Source: Propionibacteriaceae bacterium UBA5174 (lineage in GTDB: Bacteria > Actinomycetota > Actinomycetes > Propionibacteriales > Propionibacteriaceae). Taken from it: 26,972 bases of DNA. The position numbers were made by a program, and so were the translations under genes. Location: NCBI GenBank assembly GCA_002413345.1, contig DHWU01000008.1:21462-48433 (forward strand). Reading direction: 5' to 3'. The notes below the pieces were generated by a model. That model searched no databases. It saw only the letters and a program-made list of their open reading frames with translations, and was not told the origin of the DNA. Below are positions 1-7,096 of this stretch, in pieces (the stretch's first letter is position 1; each line of letters opens with the position of its first letter).

Positions 1-1247
1 AGCTCACCGGGGACGGTTCCTCCGCAACTGAGGGCGTCGGCGAGGCCGTTCAAGCGCTGCGGCAGATAGCCGATCCGATCGGTCAACGCCACCGCCTGGA
101 CACCATCGCCTTGAACACCAAAGAGAGTTTCGATCAGCCGGGTCTTGCCGACGCCGTTGCGACCAATCAGGGCCACGCGCTGCGGGCCAGCAATCAGACA
201 ACTGAACCCAGGGCCACTCAGTCGGGCCAATTGGCGCCGAGAAGACAGCTCCGGATCGGGCAGGTCAATCTCGATGTGCTTGTCTCGGCGCAGCCGACTG
301 GTGGCTTGATCGAGTTGCGCCTCGGCCTTCAGTACCTGATCACCGAGCTTTCCGCGCACCTTGCCCGCAGTGTTTTGCGCGCGTCGGCGCCGCTCGTCCG
401 CGGCCGCCCCGATGAACTTCGAGTTGGCGACGTCTTTGCGTCCTCGCCGAGCGCTGCGCGCCAGCCTCGTCTCGGCCTCAATCCGCTGGCGCTGCTCTAC
501 CCGAAGTCGTTGCCGCGCGCTGGTCACAGCCTGCTCGGCGGCGCGCTGCTCGCTTTCCTGGTACTCAACGAAGGCGTCGTAGCCGCCGCCAAAACCGCTC
601 AACACCCCGGAGTCGAGCTCAGCTATCTCATCAACGATATTGAGCAGGTCGAGGTCGTGGCTGACCACGACGAGGGCGCCGGGCCAGTCGGCTACCAGCG
701 CCAGCAGTGTCGCTTTCGATTCAGCGTCCAGATTATTGGTTGGTTCATCGAGCAAGGTCACCGGATGCCGTGCCAACCTCAGCCCGAGAATCGCAGCGAC
801 AGCCGCCTCGCCCCCGGAAAGCTGCCCGACGCTGCGATCCAACTCCACTGAGGCCAATCCAGCGGCGGCGAGTTCTGCCCCTGCCCGACTCTCGACGTCC
901 CAATCGTCACCGATCACTTCGTAGAGGGCGGGACTAAAATCGCCGGCGTCAATGGCGCGCAGCGCGGCCAGTTTGGTCGCGACGCCCAGCAGATCGGCCA
1001 CGGTGAGGTGATCGCGCAAGGTCAGATCCTGAGGCAGTACGCCGACCTCGCCGAGCACCCTGATCGACCCCGTGGTCGGCCTCAACTCACCACTGATCAA
1101 GCGCAGCAAAGTCGACTTGCCAACGCCATTACGACCGATCAGGCCAGTGCGGGCAGAAAAGGCAACATCGGTTGGCGCCAACACCTGGCGGCCATCGGGC
1201 CAAGTGAAGGATGCGTGATCAAAAACGACGACAGGTTGGGCGGGCAT
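1..1247 (-). CDS. ABC-F family ATPase, 3' end cut by window edge
   Basis: A soluble twin-ATPase protein with no membrane segments. ABC-F proteins act on the ribosome (translation factors or antibiotic protection) rather than in transport. My minus-strand translation from the ATG at 1247 gives 415 residues without a stop. The first nucleotide-binding domain has Walker A GRNGVGKST, signature LSGGE, Walker B VTLLDEPTNNLD and switch VVSHD. A long Arg/Gln/Glu-rich helical linker follows (about residues 235-330), then a second Walker A, GRNGVGKTR. The protein continues past base 1. The start is set by GGAG six bases upstream; a nearer upstream ATG stops after three codons. The 184-base gap to rlmN upstream holds a small GCCGC/GCGGC stem-loop (1413-1425) without a U-run, and no clear promoter. 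It may be read through from rlmN. The subfamily (EttA, Uup or resistance type) cannot be decided from a fragment. Confidence 0.9.
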   Translation of the reverse strand, partial: MPAQPVVVFDHASFTWPDGRQVLAPTDVAFSARTGLIGRNGVGKSTLLRLISGELRPTTGSIRVLGEVGVLPQDLTLRDHLTVADLLGVATKLAALRAIDAGDFSPALYEVIGDDWDVESRAGAELAAAGLASVELDRSVGQLSGGEAAVAAILGLRLARHPVTLLDEPTNNLDAESKATLLALVADWPGALVVVSHDLDLLNIVDEIAELDSGVLSGFGGGYDAFVEYQESEQRAAEQAVTSARQRLRVEQRQRIEAETRLARSARRGRKDVANSKFIGAAADERRRRAQNTAGKVRGKLGDQVLKAEAQLDQATSRLRRDKHIEIDLPDPELSSRRQLARLSGPGFSCLIAGPQRVALIGRNGVGKTRLIETLFGVQGDGVQAVALTDRIGYLPQRLNGLADALSCGGTVPGE

Positions 1248-1431
1248 CAGGACTCCATAGATCAGCTGGTGGCTGACGCTGGAGTCCGATCAGACTCGAC
1301 AGGTCAGCGCAAGTGGTTTGTGGCTGAGTTGGAGTTGATCTTCATTTCACCCTCATCGGATTGGGAACGCCACCTACATGGTGCCCCAAGTCCGGTGAGT
1401 ACCGCAAAGGGCGCCGCCAAGCGGCCAGCGT

Positions 1432-2643
1432 TCAGACAAGTTCAGTGGCGGCCAACTGGCCACAGGCGCCGTCAATCTCTCGGCCCCGGGTGTCCCGAAT
1501 GGTCACCGGCACGCCCCGAATCTCCAACCGCGCCAAAAATTCTTCGGCGACCCCTGGACGCGAGGCGGTCCACTTTGATCCTGGTGTGGGGTTCAACGGG
1601 ATCAAGTTCACATGCACCCAGCCAAAGCCATTCGGCCCGCGCAGCACATCGGCAAGCAGATCGGCGCGCCAGCCCTGGTCATTGATGTCACGGATCAGGG
1701 CGTATTCAATCGAGACCCGGCGCCCAGTGCTCACGAAGTAATGCTTTGCCGCAGCGATTACCTCATTGATCGACCAGCGGGTGTTGATTGGGCACAACTC
1801 GTCTCGCAATTCGTCATCCGGAGCATGCAAGCTAACCGCGAGCGTGACCGGAAGGCCTTCGCTGGCCAACTTGCGGATCCCCGGCGCCAGTCCGACGGTG
1901 GAGATAGTGACCCCTCTGGCAGAGATTCCCAGACCGTCCGGAGCTGGCGCAATAATCGTGCGCACCGCCTGGACGACTGCGGAATAGTTTGCCAGCGGCT
2001 CCCCCATGCCCATCAGCACGATGTTGTTTACCCGTCCAGTGCCTCCGGGTAACTCGGCATTCGCCAACCGGTGTGCCGCGTCGATCACCTGGGCCACAAT
2101 CTCAGCGGCGCTCAGATTGCGATTCAGCCCACCTTGCCCAGTGGCACAGAACGGACAGGCCATACCACAGCCAGCCTGTGCCGAAACACAGACTGTGCTT
2201 CGTTCCCGGCCACGTCCACTGGCCCGCACTCCGGGCACGCCGTAGCGCATCAACACGCTTTCAATCAGCGAGCCGTCACCCAGGCGCCACAGCGACTTGA
2301 CGGTAGTGCCAGCATCAGCGAGTTGGTCCCGAACCAGATGGAGCAACTTCGGCACCGCATTGGCTGCGAGCAGTTCCCGATCTGCCTTGGGAATGTCGCT
2401 CCAAGTCTGCGGGTCTTCGTTGAAGTGAATAAACAGGTGCCGAGCCAGTTGCTGAGCGCGAAACTTCGGCAACCCAAGCTCAGCGATCAATTCAGCGCGA
2501 GTGGCCGAATCCAAGTCGGCCCAGTGTCGGGCGGGTTTGCCACGTTGAGGAGCTTCAAGAACCAGCTCCACTGCCCGTCCAGCCTGCGCCCGAGCCGCAG
2601 CATCAGCTTGGCCAGCCCGCTCGTCCGGGCTAAGGCCACTCAT
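1432..2643 (-). CDS. rlmN: Dual-specificity 23S rRNA A2503 / tRNA A37 C2-methyltransferase RlmN
   Basis: Radical-SAM enzyme that methylates C2 of A2503 in 23S rRNA; in studied bacteria it also modifies A37 of some tRNAs. The 403-residue product carries the radical-SAM cluster motif CGMACPFC (Cys159, Cys163, Cys166), the MGMGEPL motif near residue 212, and a C-terminal IDGACGQL with Cys394. In this family that Cys forms the methylated protein-RNA intermediate. The N-terminal accessory domain (about residues 40-110, ...LPKFRAQQLARHLF...) is also typical. The N-terminus has about 35 Ala-rich residues that are not conserved, so a later start is possible. The start overlaps the cdsA stop by four bases (2640-2643), implying translational coupling at the end of pyrH-frr-cdsA-rlmN. 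Confidence 0.97.
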   Translation of the reverse strand: MSGLSPDERAGQADAAARAQAGRAVELVLEAPQRGKPARHWADLDSATRAELIAELGLPKFRAQQLARHLFIHFNEDPQTWSDIPKADRELLAANAVPKLLHLVRDQLADAGTTVKSLWRLGDGSLIESVLMRYGVPGVRASGRGRERSTVCVSAQAGCGMACPFCATGQGGLNRNLSAAEIVAQVIDAAHRLANAELPGGTGRVNNIVLMGMGEPLANYSAVVQAVRTIIAPAPDGLGISARGVTISTVGLAPGIRKLASEGLPVTLAVSLHAPDDELRDELCPINTRWSINEVIAAAKHYFVSTGRRVSIEYALIRDINDQGWRADLLADVLRGPNGFGWVHVNLIPLNPTPGSKWTASRPGVAEEFLARLEIRGVPVTIRDTRGREIDGACGQLAATELV

Positions 2644-3515
2644 GCGCCCAATCCCAACAAGGTGAACAGCGCCCAGGCCGCTGGTACCGCCACCAAGGTT
2701 GAATCCAGGCGGTCCATCACCCCACCGTGTCCGGGTACGAACGAGCTCATATCTTTAATCCCCACATCACGTTTGATCATCGATTCGATCAGGTCACCAG
2801 CAGTGCCGAAGATCACCACCACGATCGCCAGCAGCACACCAACCCACCAAGGTTCGCCCATCACAAAGACCACGTCCAAGGTGCCCACGATCAGCGCCAA
2901 AGCGAAGGAACCGACTAACCCCTCCCAGGTCTTCTTTGGACTCACCACCGGCGCCATTCGATGCTTCCCCAAAGTTGCGCCAGCGGCATAGCCGCCAGTG
3001 TCGCTGGCCACGATGCACAAGAAGACGGCGACCAATTTGGCCACCCCATGGTCTTGGGCCAAGATCAGGCCGACAAAGGAAGCCAACAGCGGCACATAGC
3101 CGATGATGAACAGACTGGCCGCGCTATCGCGGGCATACCCGTCCGCACCGCCAAGCATCCGCCAACCAAGAGCGACCAGCACCGTGCCGCCAATCGTGCC
3201 TAGGAGTACGACATGCCAGGCGACGTTGGTGTACTGCTGCAGTTCGGCTGCCGCATATGTTCCCCCGATGATCGCAATATTTCCGATCACCACCGGAATA
3301 ATCGCCGAAGTCATGCCCACCTTGCGCAATGCCTGATGAAGCTCAACTGCGCCGAGGCTGGTCAGCAAGACCAGAAGCAGGACCATGCCCGGTGGCCAGA
3401 AGACCAACGTAACCACTACCAGGCCGAACAGGAACAGGCCGACCGCGATGGCTGCGGGCAGGTCACGACCAGCCCGCGACGAAGGCGGGCTCGGCTGTTC
3501 AGAATCGACGGGCAC
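2640..3515 (-). CDS. cdsA: Phosphatidate cytidylyltransferase (CDP-diglyceride synthase)
   Basis: Integral membrane enzyme making CDP-diacylglycerol from phosphatidate and CTP, the branch point for phosphatidylinositol, phosphatidylglycerol and cardiolipin. The 291-residue product has a short charged, Pro/Ser-rich N-terminus and then many hydrophobic segments. The C-terminal family signature is present: SPKKTWEG (about residue 195), then GDLIESMIKRDVGIKD and PGHGGVMDRLDS (about residues 238-270), which supply the metal and substrate ligands. The start is GTG at 3515. It shares one base with the frr TAG stop (TAGTG), while the cdsA stop overlaps rlmN, so the gene is tightly embedded in the operon. 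The frr-cdsA order is conserved in many bacteria. Confidence 0.97.
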   Translation of the reverse strand: MPVDSEQPSPPSSRAGRDLPAAIAVGLFLFGLVVVTLVFWPPGMVLLLVLLTSLGAVELHQALRKVGMTSAIIPVVIGNIAIIGGTYAAAELQQYTNVAWHVVLLGTIGGTVLVALGWRMLGGADGYARDSAASLFIIGYVPLLASFVGLILAQDHGVAKLVAVFLCIVASDTGGYAAGATLGKHRMAPVVSPKKTWEGLVGSFALALIVGTLDVVFVMGEPWWVGVLLAIVVVIFGTAGDLIESMIKRDVGIKDMSSFVPGHGGVMDRLDSTLVAVPAAWALFTLLGLGA

Positions 3516-4072
3516 TAGACCTCTAGCAGTTCGGCTTCCTTGGCCTTAAGCAACTCATCGACAGTGTCGGTGTGCTTCTTAGTGGCCGCATCCAGCTGTT
3601 TCTCCGCACCGCGGGAGTCGTCCTCGCTGATCTCTTTGTCTTTGAGTAGCTTGTGGACGCTCTCGATGGCGTGGCGACGAATGCCGCGTACCGACACCCG
3701 GCCTTCCTCTGCTTTGTGTTTGGCCAGCTTGATGTATTCCCTGCGGCGTTCCTCGGTGAGCTGGGGCAAGACGATCCGAATCAGATTGCCATCGGTTGCC
3801 GGATTCACCCCAAGATCAGAATCGCGAATTGCCTTCTCAATTCCGGCCATCGCCCCCCGGTCGAACGGAGTGATCAGCACCGTGCGCGCTTCGGGAACTT
3901 GAAAAGTGGCCAACTGCTGCAGTGGCGTAGGCGCGCCGTAATAGTCAACCAACAGCTTGTTAAACATCGCCGGGTGAGCCCGCCCAGTACGAATCGCGGC
4001 GAACTCCTCTCGGGTGTGTTCGACGGCCCCGGACATCTTGTGCTGGGCTTCGGTGATGATCTCGGAGATCAC
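3515..4072 (-). CDS. frr: Ribosome recycling factor
   Basis: Acts with EF-G to split the post-termination ribosome into subunits. The product is 185 residues, the family's normal length. It shows the hallmark N-terminal region (TREEFAAIRTGRAHP, about residues 20-34), the central Pro-rich segment (PEARTVLITPFDR) and the long C-terminal helix (EERRREYIKLAKHKAEEGRVSVRGIRR). The start is GTG at 4072, with AGGGA about eleven bases upstream. Only 34 bases separate it from the pyrH stop and it abuts cdsA, so the three genes are very probably co-transcribed. Confidence 0.98.
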   Translation of the reverse strand: MISEIITEAQHKMSGAVEHTREEFAAIRTGRAHPAMFNKLLVDYYGAPTPLQQLATFQVPEARTVLITPFDRGAMAGIEKAIRDSDLGVNPATDGNLIRIVLPQLTEERRREYIKLAKHKAEEGRVSVRGIRRHAIESVHKLLKDKEISEDDSRGAEKQLDAATKKHTDTVDELLKAKEAELLEV

Positions 4073-4106
4073 TACAAGGGTCCCTTCAAGTCAGGCTGCG
4101 CGCTGG

Positions 4107-4820
4107 TTAAGCGTGCAGCGTCGTTCCGATCTTCTCACCCGCAACCACGCGGGCGATATTTCCCTTTACGCCAAGGTCGAAAAACACCATCGGTAGCCGG
4201 TGCTCTCGAGACAGGCTGATCGCAGTTGCGTCAGCCACCTTCAGATCGCGGGAGAGGAAGTCGTCATAAGTCAGTTCGTCGAAACGCACTGCATCTGGGT
4301 TGCTGCGTGGATCGCTGTCATAGACCCCATCTGTTCCCTGTTTGGCCATCAACAGCACTTCGGCACCAATCTCCAAGGCGCGTTGAGCCCCGACGGTATC
4401 AGTAGAGAAAAAGGGCATTCCCGAGCCAGCACCGAAGATCACCGCACGGCCCTTCTCAAGGTGCCGAATCGCCCGTAACGGAATGTAGGGCTCGGCCACC
4501 TGACCCATGGTGATCGCGGTCTGGACGCGGGTCGGGATGCCAGCCTTCTCAAGGAAATCCTGCAGTGCCAAGGAGTTCATCACCGTGCCCAACATGCCCA
4601 TGTAGTCAGCACGCGCCCGATCCATGCCTCGGGTCTGCAGCTCAGCCCCGCGAAAGAAGTTTCCACCACCGGTGACGATGGCCACTTGAACCCCAGAAGT
4701 GACTACCTCGCCAATCTGTTCGGCGATGCTGGAAATCACGTCCGGGTCAACACCCAATTTGCCGCCGCCGAAAGCCTCGCCTGACAGCTTCAACAACACG
4801 CGACGGTACGGGCTTGCCAT
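4107..4820 (-). CDS. pyrH: UMP kinase
   Basis: Phosphorylates UMP to UDP in pyrimidine nucleotide synthesis. Bacterial UMP kinase is a hexamer of the amino-acid-kinase fold, unrelated to eukaryotic UMP/CMP kinase. From the ATG at 4820 the product is 237 residues, the usual size, beginning MASPYRRVLLKLSGEAFGGG. The open frame extends 26 codons further upstream, but GGAG lies six bases before this ATG and homology starts here. Visible motifs are KLSGEAF, VTGGGNFFRG, GSGMPFFSTDT and AKQGTDGVYDSDP. The gene follows the intrinsic terminator at the end of tsf, so it needs its own promoter in 4821-4936. A TAGGGT box near 4872 could be a -10, but I see no convincing -35. Confidence 0.97.
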   Translation of the reverse strand: MASPYRRVLLKLSGEAFGGGKLGVDPDVISSIAEQIGEVVTSGVQVAIVTGGGNFFRGAELQTRGMDRARADYMGMLGTVMNSLALQDFLEKAGIPTRVQTAITMGQVAEPYIPLRAIRHLEKGRAVIFGAGSGMPFFSTDTVGAQRALEIGAEVLLMAKQGTDGVYDSDPRSNPDAVRFDELTYDDFLSRDLKVADATAISLSREHRLPMVFFDLGVKGNIARVVAGEKIGTTLHA

Positions 4821-4936
4821 CTGGACTCCTTTGGGGCGACTCGCGGTCCGGCAACAGACCTCCCACACCCTAACCGAAACCAGGACGGTGCAGCGCACTC
4901 ACCCCGCTGCGCCAACAAGGTCACAGCCTGGGCTGG

Positions 4937-4986
4937 GCAAAAACACGGCTGGGGCGCCCCGGTTCTCACCAGAGCGCCCCAGCCGT
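4937..4986 (-). terminator. Rho-independent terminator after tsf
   Basis: Reading the minus strand past the tsf stop, a perfect 13-base stem ACGGCTGGGGCGC / GCGCCCCAGCCGT (plus-strand arms 4945-4957 and 4974-4986, 16-base loop) is followed by GTG and five Us. It starts ten bases beyond the stop codon. It should separate rpsB-tsf from pyrH-frr-cdsA-rlmN. Confidence 0.85.
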
Positions 4987-4995
4987 TGACGTCAA

Positions 4996-5811
4996 TCAGG
5001 CGCCTGCAGCGAAGCGCACAAAACGCTTCACCTCGACACCGTTCTCCTTGAGCAACTGGCCAACGCTCTTCTTGTCGTCGGACACACTTGGCTGCTCGAT
5101 CAGGCAGACTTCCTTGTAGAAGCCACCCAAGCGACCTTCCACGATCCGCGGAATGATCTGCTCGGGCTTACCCTCCTCTTTGGCGGTCAGCTCAGCGATC
5201 TTGCGCTCGTTGTCCAGCACCTCGTCCGGCACGTCCTCGCGGGTGACATAGGACGGCGACATGGCTGCAATCTGCATCGCGATGCCACGAACGAAGTCCT
5301 CGCTACCACCAGCGTGTTCCACCATCACGCCCACCTGGGGCGGCAGGTCGGCCGAGCGGCGATGCAGGTAGATGGTCGCTTCGCCGGTGAAGGTCGCAGC
5401 AGCGGCCAACTCCAGCTTCTCGCCGATCTTCACGCTGAGCTCATTAATGGCCTCGGCCACCGTCTTGCCTGAGTCAAGGCTCACCAGCGCGGCAGCATCA
5501 GTACCGTGAGCGCCAGCAGCGTCCACCGCAGCAGCAATCTCGCTTGCCAAGTTCATGAACTCGGCATTCTTGGCCACAAAGTCAGTCTCAGCGGCCAGCT
5601 GGATCACCGTGTTACCAGCCGCGGCGACCAGACCATTGCTGGCTTCCCGGTCGGAACGATTGGCCATTTTGGCCTGACCGGTAACCCGCAGGATTTCGAC
5701 GGCGCCATCGAAGTCGCCGTCAGCCTCGGTGAGCGCCTTCTTGGCGTCCATCATGCCGGCGCCAGTGAGGTCACGGAGTTTCTTGACGTCCGTGGCAGTA
5801 ATCGCAGTCAT
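4996..5811 (-). CDS. tsf: Translation elongation factor Ts
   Basis: Guanine-nucleotide exchange factor that regenerates EF-Tu-GTP. The 271-residue product opens with the UBA-like EF-Tu-binding module (TATDVKKLRDLTGAGMMDAKKAL) and has the family's TDFVAKN motif near residue 80, then the two core subdomains. The start is placed at ATG 5811 (MTAITATDVKK) with GGAAAGA upstream. An in-frame ATG five codons earlier has its AAGG too close to serve. The rpsB stop is 18 bases upstream, giving the near-universal rpsB-tsf operon, closed by the terminator at 4937-4986. In Mycobacterium tuberculosis amiC lies between tsf and pyrH; it is absent here. Confidence 0.98.
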   Translation of the reverse strand: MTAITATDVKKLRDLTGAGMMDAKKALTEADGDFDGAVEILRVTGQAKMANRSDREASNGLVAAAGNTVIQLAAETDFVAKNAEFMNLASEIAAAVDAAGAHGTDAAALVSLDSGKTVAEAINELSVKIGEKLELAAAATFTGEATIYLHRRSADLPPQVGVMVEHAGGSEDFVRGIAMQIAAMSPSYVTREDVPDEVLDNERKIAELTAKEEGKPEQIIPRIVEGRLGGFYKEVCLIEQPSVSDDKKSVGQLLKENGVEVKRFVRFAAGA

Positions 5812-5829
5812 CGGGTCTTTCCCCATTCC

Positions 5830-6783
5830 TTACTTGGTCTTGGTTTTAGTCGCAGGCTTCGGCTTCTCAGCCTTGGCTTCTTCAACCTTGGCCTCAGCAA
5901 CCTCTTCAACCTCGGCCTCTTCAACCTTGGCCTCAGCAACCTCTTCGACCTTGGCCTCTTCAACCTTGGCCTCTTCAACCTTGGCCTCAGCGACCTCAGT
6001 CACTTCAGCCGCCGGAGCTTCGGCGCCGGAAGCAAGCAGATCGCGCTCCCAATCTGGCATCGGCTCAGATTCTTCACCGGTCGAGGCCGCAGAAGAGCGA
6101 GACAACAGGCCATCGGCGACCGCGTCAGCGACCACCCGGGTCAGCAACGCGACCGAGCGGATCGCGTCGTCGTTACCGGGGATCGGGAAATCCACGTGGT
6201 CGGGATCGCAGTTGGTGTCCAGGATGCCCACGATCGGGATATGCAGTTTGCGGGCCTCATCGATGGCGAGGTGCTCTTTGTTGGTGTCGACCACCCAGAC
6301 CGCCTGGGGCAGCTTGTGCATATCGCGAATACCGCCCAGGGTCTTGGCCAGCTTCTCCATCTTGCGCTTGCGCTGCAGCAGTTCCTTCTTGGTCAGCCCG
6401 GATGCGGCGACGTCGTTGAAGTCCAGCCCTTCCAGTTCCTTCATCTTGGCGATCCGCTTGCTGATGGTGCCAAAGTTGGTGAGCATGCCACCTAGCCAAC
6501 GCTGGTTAACGTAAGGCATGCCAACCCGAGTTGCCTGCTCAGCGATGGCCTCTTGGGCCTGCTTCTTGGTACCAATGAACAGGACCTGCCCGCCCTTAGC
6601 AACCGTCTCCTTGACGAAGCCGTAAGCCGCGTCGATGTAAGCCAGCGACTGCTGCAAGTCAATGATGTAGATGCCGTTGCGCTCAGTGAAGATGAACCGC
6701 TTCATCTTCGGATTCCAACGGCGGGTCTGATGCCCGAAATGGACGCCACTGTCGAGCAGTTGGCGAGTACTGACCACAGCCAT
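5830..6783 (-). CDS. rpsB: 30S ribosomal protein S2 with long repetitive acidic/basic tail
   Basis: Small-subunit protein S2. The start is ATG 6783, with AGGA six bases upstream, giving 317 residues that begin MAVVSTRQLLDSGVHFGHQT. The core (residues 1 to about 235) is canonical: RRWNPKMKRFIFTERNGIYI, FIGTKKQAQEAI, RWLGGMLTNF and the PIVGILDTNCDPD segment. Residues from about 255 to 317 form an extension of Val-Glu-Glu-Ala-Lys type repeats ending in a basic PKPATKTKTK tail. Actinobacterial S2 proteins often carry variable C-terminal extensions, but this one is unusually regular at the DNA level (see the repeat entry). It is the first gene of rpsB-tsf, preceded by a structured leader. Confidence 0.97.
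   Translation of the reverse strand: MAVVSTRQLLDSGVHFGHQTRRWNPKMKRFIFTERNGIYIIDLQQSLAYIDAAYGFVKETVAKGGQVLFIGTKKQAQEAIAEQATRVGMPYVNQRWLGGMLTNFGTISKRIAKMKELEGLDFNDVAASGLTKKELLQRKRKMEKLAKTLGGIRDMHKLPQAVWVVDTNKEHLAIDEARKLHIPIVGILDTNCDPDHVDFPIPGNDDAIRSVALLTRVVADAVADGLLSRSSAASTGEESEPMPDWERDLLASGAEAPAAEVTEVAEAKVEEAKVEEAKVEEVAEAKVEEAEVEEVAEAKVEEAKAEKPKPATKTKTK
5881..5995 (-). repeat. In-frame tandem repeat encoding the S2 tail
   Basis: Two identical 27-base copies start at 5881 and 5920, a period of 39 bases or 13 codons (VEEVAEAKVEEA...). Shorter 15-base units (TTCAACCTTGGCCTC on the plus strand, encoding VEEAK read in reverse) continue to about 5995. All periods are multiples of three, so copy-number changes would keep the reading frame. 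Confidence 0.8.
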
Positions 6784-6802
6784 GGTCGTTCCTCTCTCAC
6801 GG

Positions 6803-6853
6803 GCGCACGAAGCGCAACCCGCTTGGGTTCTTCGGCCCGAACTATTCGGGCCG
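6803..6853 (-). promoter_or_regulatory. Three consecutive stem-loops in the rpsB leader
   Basis: In transcript order: CGGCCCGA / TCGGGCCG, 8 base pairs with a 5-base loop (6853-6833); AACCC / GGGTT, 5 pairs (6829-6816); GCGC / GCGC, 4 pairs with a 5-base loop (6815-6803). They are nearly contiguous and end about ten bases before the Shine-Dalgarno AGGA (6793-6790). None is followed by a U-run, so they look like leader structure rather than a terminator. In E. coli, S2 represses rpsB-tsf through its 5' leader. Whether this leader does the same is inference. The whole 313-base non-coding stretch 6784-7096 holds this leader, a candidate promoter, an inverted repeat and the M23 gene's upstream region. 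Confidence 0.5.
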
Positions 6854-6905
6854 CCTGACACAGTCGCCAACTCGTCCACCCCGAAGGGACCTCGGACTTT
6901 GGCCC

Positions 6906-6936
6906 GCCGTAGCGGTCAGACTGCATGCGAAGTCAA
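6906..6936 (-). promoter_or_regulatory. Candidate promoter of rpsB-tsf
   Basis: On the minus strand TTGACT (6936-6931) matches a -35 box. At 17-18 bases spacing lies GCTACG/CTACGG (6913-6907), a poor -10. The position, about 120 bases before the start codon, would include all three leader stem-loops in the transcript. The -35 is good and the -10 weak. Confidence 0.35.
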
Positions 6937-7018
6937 CCCGGATCTGCCGGATTGCTGAGGTGATTCTACGTCGTCACCTGCACCCACCGCCAACCGGGCA
7001 ATCTGGCCGCACCAAAGC

Positions 7019-7045
7019 TGTGGATAGCGCAGACCAGTATCCACA
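7019..7045. repeat. Inverted repeat of two DnaA-box-like octamers
   Basis: TGTGGATA (7019-7026) and TATCCACA (7038-7045) form a perfect inverted pair separated by 11 bases. Each matches 8 of the 9 bases of the classical DnaA box TTATCCACA. The pair lies between the divergent rpsB and M23 peptidase genes, about 50 bases before the latter's start. It could be a DnaA regulatory site, another operator or a stem-loop. Confidence 0.45.
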
Positions 7046-7096
7046 ATTATTGGTTCAGCTGACCCTGCCTGCGGCACGCTCCCAAGACTGAATTGC

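Noticed and set aside
1413..1425. Intrinsic terminator after rlmN
   Set aside because: Only a 5-pair stem and no U-run; too weak to call.
111..2991. Long plus-strand open frames opposite the ABC-F, rlmN and cdsA genes (for example 111-851, 1008-1685, 2071-2991)
   Set aside because: They lie antisense to genes with clear family motifs, have low-complexity Arg/Pro/Ser-rich translations, no ribosome sites and no recognisable domains.
4821..4898. N-terminal extension of pyrH (start at 4898)
   Set aside because: The extra 26 residues are not like UMP kinases, and GGAG precedes the ATG at 4820.
5881..5995. CRISPR-like repeat array
   Set aside because: Repeats are directly adjacent without unique spacers, in multiples of three bases and inside the S2 coding frame.
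5506..6514. Plus-strand open frames with Leu/Gly/Asn- or Ser/Ala-rich repeats (5506-6495, 5729-6514)
   Set aside because: They are antisense readings of the rpsB tail repeats and tsf; the repetitive protein comes from the VEEAK repeat DNA.
7019..7045. Replication origin
   Set aside because: Only two DnaA-like boxes, no cluster, no AT-rich unwinding region, and no dnaA, dnaN, rpmH or parAB nearby.
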